Assembly (NCBI GenBank): GCA_002402545.1
Contig: DHGA01000033.1
Location: forward strand, 1 to 25,602
DNA length: 25,602 bases
Direction of reading: 5' to 3'
Origin: Syntrophaceae bacterium UBA4810
Lineage (GTDB): Bacteria; Desulfobacterota; Syntrophia; Syntrophales; Smithellaceae
The translations under genes were made by a program, and so were the position numbers. Shown here one piece after another: positions 8,288-16,278 of this stretch. Each line of letters begins with the position of its first letter. The first letter of the stretch is position 1. The notes beneath the pieces were generated by a model. That model had not been told where the DNA came from. It saw only the letters and a program-made list of their open reading frames with translations, and searched no databases.

Positions 8288-8710
8288 TTACTTACTGTTG
8301 CCTCTCCCATCTCTTTTTCCCGGGACGATTTTTAATCCTTCCACACTCAAGGCCAGCGCCTTCGCGTAACGCGCCAGCAAAGAAGGCTTCAGCCGGGCGA
8401 AAATTTCCGGGCGAAAATGTCTTTTTACACGGAATACGGCAATGCCTGCCGTCTTGGCCAGAATCCGGGGATTCATTTGCCGGCTCTCCATATGGTAGAA
8501 AAGCGGGCTTCTGATGCCGACGAGCACCTCTTTCCTGGTTTCCTCCAGATGCGCCGCCAGTTCGTTAACGGCAAGACCGTTGACCACTTCTTCATATTCC
8601 CAACCCGTACTGGGCACAATTACATATTTACCCTCATCGTTGAGCGCGTAGCAGGCGCGCCTTTCGCCTTCGTAAAATGTAATGTCTTGCGGAACTTCTG
8701 TTATCTTCAT
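8288..8710 (-). CDS. Small HTH-like protein, copy 2
   Basis: A 140-residue paralogue of 6711-7100, of unknown function. The C-terminal part carries the same helix-turn-helix-like stretch (RQMNPRILAKTAGIAVFRVK) and the run KRHFRPEIFARLKPS. It has a short extra basic tail after KIVPGK. The N-terminal half (KITEVPQDITFYEGERRACY) is unlike copy 1 except for a short Gly-Lys-Tyr-Val pattern. The ATG at 8710 has AGGA about 10 bases upstream, and the shared 20-bp element lies 27 bases upstream of the start. It directly precedes its BtrH-like gene (one base between stop and start). It could be a regulator or a partner of the transferase. Confidence 0.75.
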   Translation of the reverse strand: MKITEVPQDITFYEGERRACYALNDEGKYVIVPSTGWEYEEVVNGLAVNELAAHLEETRKEVLVGIRSPLFYHMESRQMNPRILAKTAGIAVFRVKRHFRPEIFARLKPSLLARYAKALALSVEGLKIVPGKRDGRGNSK

Positions 8711-8737
8711 TTAAAACACTTTCCTGCTGTTTAGGAG

Positions 8738-8757
8738 CTGTTCTTATACTAATTTTA
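8738..8757 (-). promoter_or_regulatory. 20-bp shared element upstream of HTH-like gene copy 2
   Basis: Exact second copy of the element at 7134-7153 (TAAAATTAGTATAAGAACAG on the minus strand), 27 bases before the ATG of HTH-like copy 2. The flanks differ on both sides, so identity has been kept only in the element, as expected for a functional site rather than simple carry-over of a duplication. Confidence 0.6.
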
Positions 8758-8791
8758 TCCAAACGACTAGCAAATCATTGTCGCCGGTTAA

Positions 8792-9688
8792 TTAAGATTT
8801 CTTATCAAATTTTTCCCCTAAAAAAGGCTCGAAATGATGCCATTCAAATGGATGCGCGCGGACAAAATCAGTCAGCTCATAGGCATAACGCTGAGCCGAC
8901 TGGGAAACTGCCTGTCTGCGGTCAGCCCGTGACGAGGCAGCTACTTTACGACCCGGGGAAACCGTCACATGATATTTACCAAAATCCTTTTCATACACAA
9001 AAAAAGTTATCAGCGGCGCGCCGGTCATCAGCGCAAATAAATGAGGCGTGTCCGGTATTTTTACTTCATGCCCCAAAAAATTCACGATGACAGAACTCTG
9101 ATTTCCCCAAAGGCGGTCCCCGCTCATAAAAACAATGCCTCCGTCACTCAAAAATTTTATTCCTTCGAGCAGGGCAAAAGGGGATTTTTCATCTTCGGAA
9201 GTTATTACTATCTTTATACCGTGCGCGGCCAATTTATTTTTCTGAATGTTTTCCACCTGCTCTTTGTGTTTTACTTTAGCGCCCAGATAAAGCATCATTG
9301 GCATTCCTTTGCGTTTCAGCATCCGCGCGGCAAGTTCCCAATTGCCGACATGCGACATGACTACCACGGCGCCGGTTTTCTTTTCGACAGCCTCGTCCAG
9401 ATGCTTCCAGCCCTCTTTGGTAAATTCAATTTTCTCTTCCGGCAAATGAACAAAGCGGTGAATATATACATTGGTAAAATTATGATACTGCTTCCATGCG
9501 CAGTGCAAATAATAAAAAATACTCTTACCGGGAGTTAGAGCTTTATAAAACTTATAGCTGTGCGCCACGCGCCAGGGAAAAAGGAAGTAATAACCGGTGG
9601 CGATAAACCAGGAGAAAGTGCGGAAAAACCATACTCCCCACCGTCTGGAAAAATAAAGAGCAACATAATAGGATATTTTTTTTACCAC
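8792..9688 (-). CDS. LpxL/HtrB-like lysophospholipid acyltransferase
   Basis: A 298-residue protein of the lipid A late acyltransferase family. The N-terminus has a hydrophobic anchor (about 20-38), and the active-site HX4E is SHVGNWE with His113 and Glu118. GDRLWG near the middle fits the second conserved block. In lipid A synthesis these enzymes move an acyl chain from ACP to a sugar-linked acyl chain at the inner membrane. Members are also standard parts of aryl-polyene and xanthomonadin loci, where they are thought to help attach the pigment to a lipid. It begins with GTG at 9688 with only a weak ribosome site, 43 bases after the stress-protein gene, so it is likely cotranscribed with it. 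The cluster context argues for the pathway role over housekeeping LpxL. Confidence 0.88.
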   Translation of the reverse strand: MVKKISYYVALYFSRRWGVWFFRTFSWFIATGYYFLFPWRVAHSYKFYKALTPGKSIFYYLHCAWKQYHNFTNVYIHRFVHLPEEKIEFTKEGWKHLDEAVEKKTGAVVVMSHVGNWELAARMLKRKGMPMMLYLGAKVKHKEQVENIQKNKLAAHGIKIVITSEDEKSPFALLEGIKFLSDGGIVFMSGDRLWGNQSSVIVNFLGHEVKIPDTPHLFALMTGAPLITFFVYEKDFGKYHVTVSPGRKVAASSRADRRQAVSQSAQRYAYELTDFVRAHPFEWHHFEPFLGEKFDKKS

Positions 9689-9731
9689 TTTGCTGTATCC
9701 CGCTGGATAATGACATGCCGCATATATGGAT

Positions 9732-10142
9732 TTACTTTGTTGGCAAAACCAGAATTGGCAAATTTATCGCGTCGATTATTTTTACGTCAGGACTGTCAAA
9801 AACTTTCCCGTATATTTTAGGCCTTAATTTATGTCCGACAATAACCAAATTAATACTGTTATCCGCGCAGTATTTGACAACTTCTTGGGCCAGATCACCT
9901 TTCGCTGTCGCGTAGATTACGCTCACGGAAGATAACAGTTCATCAGAGGCTAGCTCTCTCATTTTTAGCGCCACCGCGTCTTCGCGATCCGCAGGATGGC
10001 GAAAACCGGCCTGCGGATCATTGACATATAAAAAATGTATTTCACTGCCGAAGGACTGCGCGATTTTTAGCGCACTGACGACCGGCGCAATATTGGCCGC
10101 ATCAAGATCTATGGCAAACAATATCTTTTTAACACCGAACAT
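9732..10142 (-). CDS. Universal stress protein (UspA family)
   Basis: A 136-residue single-domain Usp: N-terminal KKILFAIDLD strand, central HFLYVNDP and a C-terminal NLPILVLPT strand. The usual ATP-binding G-2x-G-9x-G(S/T) motif is not evident: after VIVGHKLRPK the spacing fails, so nucleotide binding is doubtful. Start: an upstream in-frame TTG at 10160 exists, but GAGGA lies 8 bases before the ATG at 10142, and a good promoter places the transcript start near 10163, so I chose the ATG. It sits between the exporter and the acyltransferase; a direct biosynthetic role is not apparent. Confidence 0.88.
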   Translation of the reverse strand: MFGVKKILFAIDLDAANIAPVVSALKIAQSFGSEIHFLYVNDPQAGFRHPADREDAVALKMRELASDELLSSVSVIYATAKGDLAQEVVKYCADNSINLVIVGHKLRPKIYGKVFDSPDVKIIDAINLPILVLPTK

Positions 10143-10169
10143 AAGCTTATTCCTCACCAATTTACACAG

Positions 10170-10199
10170 ATATTACAAGGACAAACCAATATATGTCAA
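10170..10199 (-). promoter_or_regulatory. Sigma70-like promoter of the universal stress protein gene
   Basis: On the minus strand TTGACA (10199-10194) is separated by 18 bases from TAATAT (10175-10170). The predicted start near 10163 gives a leader of about 20 bases with GAGGA before the ATG at 10142. This suggests an internal transcription unit for the stress protein and acyltransferase. Confidence 0.6.
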
Positions 10200-10220
10200 C
10201 AGTATGTTTTTCTAAAAATA

Positions 10221-13200
10221 TTATGCTTTCCTGCCGACAAACCACTTTTCTTCAACTTGGGCAACCGCGGCGTCAAACACGTCGACCTTAAATCCGGCGC
10301 TGGCAATTAATGCTTTTAAATCCTCGCGCGCGCGGAAACGTTCCGGAATGCGCGCAAACAACAGCCTGAGCACTTCTATCCAGCGCTTCCAGGGAATTTT
10401 TCTTTCCGCTGGTACCGTCGCGCGGATAAGTAATGTGCCGCCATCTTCCAGCTTTTCATAGATGCGCCGCAACGCCAGTTTTGCTTCTTCATCCGAAAGC
10501 AGATGAATCATATCCAGCATTAACACATGATCAACGCTGCCTTCAACAAGCGGCAAATCGGGCGCGCGGCCTGCCTGCACGCTGCCTCTTTCACCTATAA
10601 CCCGCGAGGCAATCAGGACTCTTTCTTCATCCGGATCAAGCCCAAAAACTTTTGACCGCGGATAAATTTCCAAAAGCCATGTAGCCGGAACTCCGTAGCC
10701 GCAGCCGATATCGATAATCCGTCGCGGATTTTGAACATACTTATGCAATTCGGCAAACATCGGGTCGAGCTTCATTTTGAAGCGCGCAAACAGGCGCGGA
10801 TATCCGGGCAAGTGACGGTAACGTAAAATAGCGCGCCGGAAATGTTCACGTGATACGGGCACAACCGGGCCGGTCGGGTAATCAATCGCAGAAAATATTT
10901 TATGCATCAGCGTCGGCAAAAGGAAAAAAGTGCCGATAAAAGAATAAATAATGCCAAACAGTGAGGTCAAACCGATGCTTCGCAAAAGCGAATGCCGGGC
11001 CATCGCCAAAACGCCGAAGCCTATTAAAGTCGTGGCGGCGGCCATGAACATGGCCAGCTTTATCGTGTCCAGCGCCGGATGGTTGTCATCCGGGTAACGC
11101 TGATACATGCAGACATAGTAAATCGCGTAATCTATCCCCATGCCCATAATGACAATCCAGAGCATAATACTGGGGATATCCAGAGGATGGCCGATCAGCT
11201 TAAGCGTTCCCATCGTGGCCACCAGCGCGAAGGAGATGGGGGCCAGCACCGCCAGCGACAGAAGCAAATCCAAATGAAACAGCAGGACAACCAACACGAT
11301 ACCCACGCTGACAATCAGGGCGATTTCGATAAAAATGCTTTTTAGAAAATCACCAAGCTTTTTATTGAACAAATCGACGTCAAATATTTTTGCAAGATTT
11401 TCCGCGGACAGTTTCGCGTAGAATTTTTCCGAGTCATAATTGGGCCCCGTATTGAGCAGGCTCAGCTGCGTGTATCCGGCAGAGCTTTTGGCAATACCCA
11501 GCATCGCAAAATAATTTTCCGTGATTTCCGACGTCCGCGGCTTTGAGTTTTCAATCATTTTCCAGAAAGGCGCAAATGCTTCCGGGGCAAAACCGAATTC
11601 CACGGCGGCTAAATTGAAATCATTTTTCAGTTTTTTCAGCCGTTGCGGATTCCAGAACACGCGCCAGGCTTCAAAATTATTTTTACTTCGCTCGTCGGAC
11701 GGAAACAGAACCGCGGGCAAAAAAGCGTCGGGGAACATTTCTTTTTGTCCGTCCGCGGATAAAATATCCAGCAGCGCATTGTTTTTGCTTTGCAGCTCAC
11801 GCATGTCGCTCGCTTCCAGGAACACGTAACATTTGCCGGAAAAATCCCCCCAGACACTTTGCATTTTTTTCTCGGCGGCAATAGTTTCCGGCAACAAAGA
11901 ATTCATGGCGCTTATATCGACATTGAATACCGGCTTGGCAAAAAACAGCATCACCGCCGCAAACAAAATCACCGCCGTAACTTTCCATGCAGCGGGAGCC
12001 GCGAACATCTTCACGCTTTTCATCAGCCAGGGATTTGTTCTTCTCTTTGCCGGCGGCATATAGGGAAAGATGCGGGGAAAAATGAAATGGACAAAAAGCA
12101 GGGCAAAGAAAACGCCCAAAGCGGCAAAGACGCCTATTTCCGCCAGAATCTTAAAATCGCTGATGAGCAGCAGCAAAAACGCGCCGAAAGTGGTTAAAAC
12201 AGATAAAAGTTCCGCCGCCCAGAGCTGGCGGGCGACACGCCTTCCGTAAGTCTCTTGGGGCCGATCCAGAAAAAGCAGATAAGTTAGGCCCAAATCAACT
12301 GTAAAGGCCATAATTGCCCCGCCGAAACCAACCGCGACCATGGAGACAGATTTAAACAAGAGCGAGCAGATGAATAAAGCGCTGATGGCCCCCACCATTG
12401 AAGGCAGGAGCGCTAGAAGTCCGATGAGCGGACGCGGAAAAGAAAAGATAAGCAGCAGCGCTATCCCGATAGTCGTCAGCATTATCGCCAATCTGGTGTC
12501 GCGCTTGGCAATGCTCTCATTATCCAGCGCCGCGCGGTATGCTCCGCCGGCCGCAATCAAATAATCCGCGCCGGAAAAATCCGAATGAGCGCGCAATTTT
12601 GTCCCGATATTTTTCAGCAATTTCTCGATTTGCGCGCCTTTGGCCGTATCCGTACCGATTCCGCTAATATGAGCGATTATCAGAGCATGGCGGCCGTCAA
12701 CGGAAATCAGCTGACCTTTATAGAATTGGGCGTTATTAGCGGGCAGCAACGAAGATAATTTTTTAAAAACAATGCCGGAAAAACCCAGTGGATCTCTGGT
12801 CATCATGTCCGCGCGGCCGATTCCCTCGAGCTGCTCCAGCGAACGTCTGGTTTCGTAAAGAGTATCTCTGATTTTTTCCGGCTTAAGAAGCGGTTCGATT
12901 TTTTCGCGGAGTTCTTGTTCGCTCAAAAGAATTGGCAGACCATCCAGAACATGTCCAACAAGACCCGCCAAATGCTGCGCGTCGTCGCTGATACCTACCT
13001 TGGTAAAAAGGCCGCTTTGCTTAAGCTCATCAATGATAAAGTTAGCCGCCCGGACCAGCTTATCTTTGTCGGCAGTAGTTTGCTCTAAATCCAGAAAGAT
13101 TCTGTCCTGAATCGGCAGGTGCTCGATAACCTGGCGCGCGTCCGCCAGCACGGGATCGTGCTGCGGCATGGATTCGAGAATATCCGTTTCAATTTTAAGA

Positions 13201-13289
13201 TGGCCTGATTCCCAGACAAAAAACAAGACTGTGACAAGTGTCACAAAAAGGATAACCGGCCATCTTATTTGGTATTTACCCCAGTGCAT
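10221..13289 (-). CDS. RND/MMPL-family exporter fused to a SAM-dependent methyltransferase
   Basis: A 1022-residue fusion. Residues 1-about 805 form an MMPL-type pump: a membrane helix at 11-27, a periplasmic domain (about 30-265), a helix bundle (about 268-410), a second single helix (435-450), a second periplasmic domain (about 455-650) and a second helix bundle (about 652-800). The proton-relay region GMGIDYAIYYV (Asp720) is intact in the second half; the first half has FTVDLGLTY (Asp332) with Leu for Tyr. Residues about 856-1022 are a class I methyltransferase with motif I DIGCGYG (860-866) and GLDPD. In aryl-polyene loci the MMPL exporter and methyltransferase are usually separate genes, so this joins two known functions. 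The pump probably moves the lipid-like product across the inner membrane; the methyltransferase would lie in the cytoplasm. Confidence 0.92.
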   Translation of the reverse strand: MHWGKYQIRWPVILFVTLVTVLFFVWESGHLKIETDILESMPQHDPVLADARQVIEHLPIQDRIFLDLEQTTADKDKLVRAANFIIDELKQSGLFTKVGISDDAQHLAGLVGHVLDGLPILLSEQELREKIEPLLKPEKIRDTLYETRRSLEQLEGIGRADMMTRDPLGFSGIVFKKLSSLLPANNAQFYKGQLISVDGRHALIIAHISGIGTDTAKGAQIEKLLKNIGTKLRAHSDFSGADYLIAAGGAYRAALDNESIAKRDTRLAIMLTTIGIALLLIFSFPRPLIGLLALLPSMVGAISALFICSLLFKSVSMVAVGFGGAIMAFTVDLGLTYLLFLDRPQETYGRRVARQLWAAELLSVLTTFGAFLLLLISDFKILAEIGVFAALGVFFALLFVHFIFPRIFPYMPPAKRRTNPWLMKSVKMFAAPAAWKVTAVILFAAVMLFFAKPVFNVDISAMNSLLPETIAAEKKMQSVWGDFSGKCYVFLEASDMRELQSKNNALLDILSADGQKEMFPDAFLPAVLFPSDERSKNNFEAWRVFWNPQRLKKLKNDFNLAAVEFGFAPEAFAPFWKMIENSKPRTSEITENYFAMLGIAKSSAGYTQLSLLNTGPNYDSEKFYAKLSAENLAKIFDVDLFNKKLGDFLKSIFIEIALIVSVGIVLVVLLFHLDLLLSLAVLAPISFALVATMGTLKLIGHPLDIPSIMLWIVIMGMGIDYAIYYVCMYQRYPDDNHPALDTIKLAMFMAAATTLIGFGVLAMARHSLLRSIGLTSLFGIIYSFIGTFFLLPTLMHKIFSAIDYPTGPVVPVSREHFRRAILRYRHLPGYPRLFARFKMKLDPMFAELHKYVQNPRRIIDIGCGYGVPATWLLEIYPRSKVFGLDPDEERVLIASRVIGERGSVQAGRAPDLPLVEGSVDHVLMLDMIHLLSDEEAKLALRRIYEKLEDGGTLLIRATVPAERKIPWKRWIEVLRLLFARIPERFRAREDLKALIASAGFKVDVFDAAVAQVEEKWFVGRKA

Positions 13290-13333
13290 GCTAACCCGTA
13301 AACTGCTGCAACATTAAGTATTTAACGATGATT

Positions 13334-13363
13334 TTATAAAACATATTTCCCGGACAGTGGCAA
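13334..13363 (-). promoter_or_regulatory. Possible promoter of the exporter-methyltransferase gene
   Basis: In the 108-base gap between the glycosyltransferase and exporter genes, the minus strand carries TTGCCA (13363-13358), 18 bases, then TTATAA (13339-13334). It is a weak sigma70-like match; the exporter may equally be read through from upstream. Confidence 0.3.
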
Positions 13364-13397
13364 GATAAAAACCCTGACGCGAAAAAAAGGAATTTGC

Positions 13398-14135
13398 TTA
13401 GCGGCGGGAAAATATGCGGGTAAAAATCAGACGGCTGAAAGTTGAGGAGTTGCGCATAAAATCAACAAACGGACGAAAGTGTGATATTCGTTTTCCGCCG
13501 GGGTTGTAGTTGACACGCACCGGCACTTCAATGACCGGAATCCCTCTTCTTTTGGCCTTCACCAGGATTTCTACTTCAAACTGAAAACGGCGCGCCTTAA
13601 CTGCTAAGTCTATTGATTCCGGCAGGGGGTAAATCCTCATGCCGCTTTGCGAATCAGAAAGAGCGGGGCCGCCGGATACCCAAACCCAAAAATTGGAAAA
13701 CTTTCTTCCAAAGCGACTGGTCCAGGGAACATGCTCGCCTGGTACATATATTCTTTTGCCCACCACAATCGGCCTTATCCCCTCCGGAAGAGCGCCGATA
13801 AGCTTTCGCGCGTCCTGTGGATAATGCTGTCCGTCGGCATCAATGGTAATCGCCCCGTCGGCCACCTTTGAGGCAGCGGCAAAGCCGCTTAAAATCGCCG
13901 CGCCCTTACCCCTATTTTCCTTATGCGCAATGACATTAATTCCCAAAATTTCTTTCAATCTTCGCGGGGTGTCATCGGTTGAACCGTCATCGACAACAAA
14001 TACCGGACAGCGCAACTCCATAGCCTGGCGAACGACTTCCGCTACCGTTGCCGCATGATTGTAAACAGGGATAACCACAGCTAAACGTTTAATTGATCTT
14101 TTTTTCGGGAGGCTGCTTTTTTTCCTGCTTTTCAC
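13398..14135 (-). CDS. Family 2 glycosyltransferase
   Basis: A 245-residue GT-A fold enzyme of the dolichol-phosphate-mannose-synthase-like type. It shows VVIPVYNHA at the N-terminus, the nucleotide-binding DDGSTD (49-54) and a second acidic motif DADGQH (99-104), followed by GKRIYVPGE. There is no long C-terminal membrane domain, so it is likely soluble or peripheral. Start: an ATG at 14171 is possible, but the GTG at 14135 overlaps the upstream stop as GTGA, a standard coupling signal, and the family core begins just after it. GT2 proteins are regular members of aryl-polyene clusters; the donor sugar and acceptor are unknown. It is translationally coupled to the Fak-like fusion. Confidence 0.88.
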   Translation of the reverse strand: MKSRKKSSLPKKRSIKRLAVVIPVYNHAATVAEVVRQAMELRCPVFVVDDGSTDDTPRRLKEILGINVIAHKENRGKGAAILSGFAAASKVADGAITIDADGQHYPQDARKLIGALPEGIRPIVVGKRIYVPGEHVPWTSRFGRKFSNFWVWVSGGPALSDSQSGMRIYPLPESIDLAVKARRFQFEVEILVKAKRRGIPVIEVPVRVNYNPGGKRISHFRPFVDFMRNSSTFSRLIFTRIFSRR

Positions 14136-15856
14136 AATAATGCAAACTCCGGCAAAAACGCTACCGCCCATGTCCCCGGGCCCATATGCGCGCCGGAGGT
14201 TAAAGACAGGGGCTGTAAAATAATTTCCGCCTGCGGGTAGAGCTGCCCGATGAGCTTCTTGACCGTTTTGTTCACCCAGTCGAAGTTATCGGAATACTCA
14301 AGCATGATAAAAGCGCGCGAATCTTTTTGCAGAGATGCGGCAAGTTTCTCCTGCGCCATTTTCAGTTGATCGGCCTGATTTCTTACCACACCCACCTTCT
14401 TGGCTCCTTCCGGTTGGGGAGAAATTACCGGCTTCATTTTTAGCATATCGCCGAAAAAAGCACTGGTTTTGGAAAGCCGGCCGCCCGCGGCCAGGTACTG
14501 CAGCTTGTCCAGAAATACATATTCTTCACACGTGCTGATTGCTTTTTGCGCGAAGGCGTGAGTTTTTTCCATATCGCTTGCCTGCGCCAAATAGCGCGCC
14601 GCCGCCAGCGCGGTGAGGCCTAATCTGCCGGATGCCGCGCCCGTATCAATGATAAAAAATCTGTTTTCTTTATCATGAGCTTTTTTCCAATCCATGGCCA
14701 CATTATAATTTCCGGTAAAAACCGAGCCTACGCATAAATATAAAACCTTTTCAAAACGCGCCAGAGCAGCCTGGTAAAATTGATGCCGCTCATACACCGA
14801 AGCCTGCGACGTCGAAACTTTTATTCCCTGGCGCATCGGGCCGTATAATTCTTCCGGCTGATAGTAAGTTTCCGGCATGCATTTATCACCCACCGTCAGA
14901 TAGCTGTTGAGCAGCGTGATGCCGTATTTTTTCGCATCAGCCCTGGTTACAGAGCCGGCCGCGTCGGTCATAATGTTCATCTTTTGGCCGGCACTAGCGT
15001 TCATAAACTCCTTTATTTGCGCGCCCAGATTGTCTTCTTCCCAGTGCAGCATGCTGCCCAAACCGGCAACCTGTCCTTTTACTTTTTCGGCATTTTCCGT
15101 GTGCAGGTGTATTTTATAAACATTGCCTTCCGGTATGATTACCGCGTTGTCCTGTCCTTTGGTTATTTCCGCCAGTTTTTCCGGAGAAGAATTTTTTGCC
15201 TCGACAACAAAATCCACGCAGTAACCATTCTCCATTTCCTCACGGAAGGAAGAGGAAATGCGCAGGCTGCCTTTAAATGTTTCCGTCACCGTCCGGTGGT
15301 TATCCGGGACTCCCGCCAGCGCATAAAAAAATCCTTCAAAGAAAATATACATGCCCAACGCGCCGGCATCCACCACCTGCGCATCCCTCAGCTTGGGAAG
15401 CGTTTCCCTTGTCTCATGCACCGCTTTTTCCAGGCGCGTAAGTATTTTTTCTGCAGCATCTTTATCCACTGCTGATTGAGTCGCGGGCAAAGCTTCGGCT
15501 AAAGCGTCGAACAGGCTCAGCATTGTTCCCGCGCAGGGATCAGAAACAGCCCTCCAGGCGCCTTGAGCTCCTTCCTGGGCCCTCACCGCAAGATCAGGTA
15601 TGGAATCCGCCATGTAAAAAGACGAAAAAAACCGGGAGGCAATATTGCCGGAATTGCCGCGCGCGGAAAAAAGAAGCTGCTCTACCACTTTTTTTCTGTC
15701 CGCTTCCGCCGTGCGCAGTGGATAAAGGCTGATCGATAAATTGCGGCCGGTGTCGCCGTCCGCTACGGGAAAAACGTTAATCGCGTCTAGCAAATCCGCC
15801 CAGGCGGAGACGCGCTCCGCCCCGATAATGAAAGAATCCTTTAGCAATTTATCCAT
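14132..15856 (-). CDS. FakA-FakB-like fusion (DhaL/DAK2 domain + DegV domain)
   Basis: A 574-residue protein joining two normally separate proteins. Residues 1-about 190 are a DhaL-type kinase domain: NVFPVADGDTG (27-37, Mg-binding Asp33 and Asp35) and SARGNSG (64-70). Residues about 198-287 match the middle domain of fatty acid kinase FakA, including GYCVDF (Cys213) and YKIHLHTEN (His250, His252). Residues from 293 are a DegV fold (NIMTDAAGSVTRADA), the family of FakB fatty-acid-binding proteins. The C-terminal domain of FakA is absent, replaced by DegV. Fak systems phosphorylate a bound fatty acid to an acyl-phosphate, so this protein may bind and phosphorylate a free aryl or polyene acid made by the cluster (inference). 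The ATG lies directly after the thioesterase stop. Confidence 0.85.
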   Translation of the reverse strand: MDKLLKDSFIIGAERVSAWADLLDAINVFPVADGDTGRNLSISLYPLRTAEADRKKVVEQLLFSARGNSGNIASRFFSSFYMADSIPDLAVRAQEGAQGAWRAVSDPCAGTMLSLFDALAEALPATQSAVDKDAAEKILTRLEKAVHETRETLPKLRDAQVVDAGALGMYIFFEGFFYALAGVPDNHRTVTETFKGSLRISSSFREEMENGYCVDFVVEAKNSSPEKLAEITKGQDNAVIIPEGNVYKIHLHTENAEKVKGQVAGLGSMLHWEEDNLGAQIKEFMNASAGQKMNIMTDAAGSVTRADAKKYGITLLNSYLTVGDKCMPETYYQPEELYGPMRQGIKVSTSQASVYERHQFYQAALARFEKVLYLCVGSVFTGNYNVAMDWKKAHDKENRFFIIDTGAASGRLGLTALAAARYLAQASDMEKTHAFAQKAISTCEEYVFLDKLQYLAAGGRLSKTSAFFGDMLKMKPVISPQPEGAKKVGVVRNQADQLKMAQEKLAASLQKDSRAFIMLEYSDNFDWVNKTVKKLIGQLYPQAEIILQPLSLTSGAHMGPGTWAVAFLPEFALL

Positions 15857-16273
15857 TTAAAACCCCATCGCTTTTTTTATTTCCTCCGGTATAGAAAAAA
15901 GAGTTTCCATCTCCGGAACTTTTACGGTTACCTGCTCCGTGCGACCGCGCGCGCATATTTTACCGCTTGCTGTCAGCCTGATTTCAAAATCAACGACAAT
16001 TTTGATGTTAATATCCACGAGCGTGGCCTTGCATATTATTTCATCACGATGACGCAGCGGCAGGATATGCTTGGTGGAAGTTTTGATAATAGGAAAAATC
16101 AAGCTGTGTTTTTCATAATAAGAATAAAGGTCGACGCCGTGATGATCAAACAGCGCCGCGCGAGCTATTTCAAAATAATTCAGGTAATTGCCGTGCCAGA
16201 CGATCTGCATGGGATCCAGATCAAAAAAAGGCACGCTGATTTTCACTTCAAAACTTTTTGGCTTGTTTTTCAT
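15857..16273 (-). CDS. 4-hydroxybenzoyl-CoA-type hotdog thioesterase
   Basis: A 138-residue hotdog-fold protein with the family block FDLDPMQIVWHGNYLNYFE. Asp20 aligns with the catalytic Asp of Pseudomonas 4-hydroxybenzoyl-CoA thioesterase, and the HGNYL segment is typical of YbgC/4HBT members. It would hydrolyse an acyl-CoA or acyl-ACP thioester in the cytoplasm. Thioesterases of this type occur in aryl-polyene clusters. It sits 5 bases after the ammonia-lyase gene and adjoins the Fak-like fusion, which would accept a free acid; the three form a plausible functional string. The ribosome site is weak, suggesting coupling to the upstream gene. Confidence 0.9.
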   Translation of the reverse strand: MKNKPKSFEVKISVPFFDLDPMQIVWHGNYLNYFEIARAALFDHHGVDLYSYYEKHSLIFPIIKTSTKHILPLRHRDEIICKATLVDINIKIVVDFEIRLTASGKICARGRTEQVTVKVPEMETLFSIPEEIKKAMGF

Positions 16274-16278
16274 TTTTT

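Noticed and set aside
9041..9538. Plus-strand open frame of 165 codons
   Set aside because: It is antisense to the LpxL-like acyltransferase and looks like the reverse of its codons (rich in Phe/His/Ile); no domain is seen.
8792..9688. Reading the acyltransferase as housekeeping lipid A LpxL
   Set aside because: It has the same fold and motif, but there are no other lipid A genes nearby, and such enzymes are regular members of aryl-polyene loci.
14984..15475. Plus-strand open frame of 163 codons
   Set aside because: It is a shadow of the DhaL-DegV fusion gene, with no conserved motif of its own.
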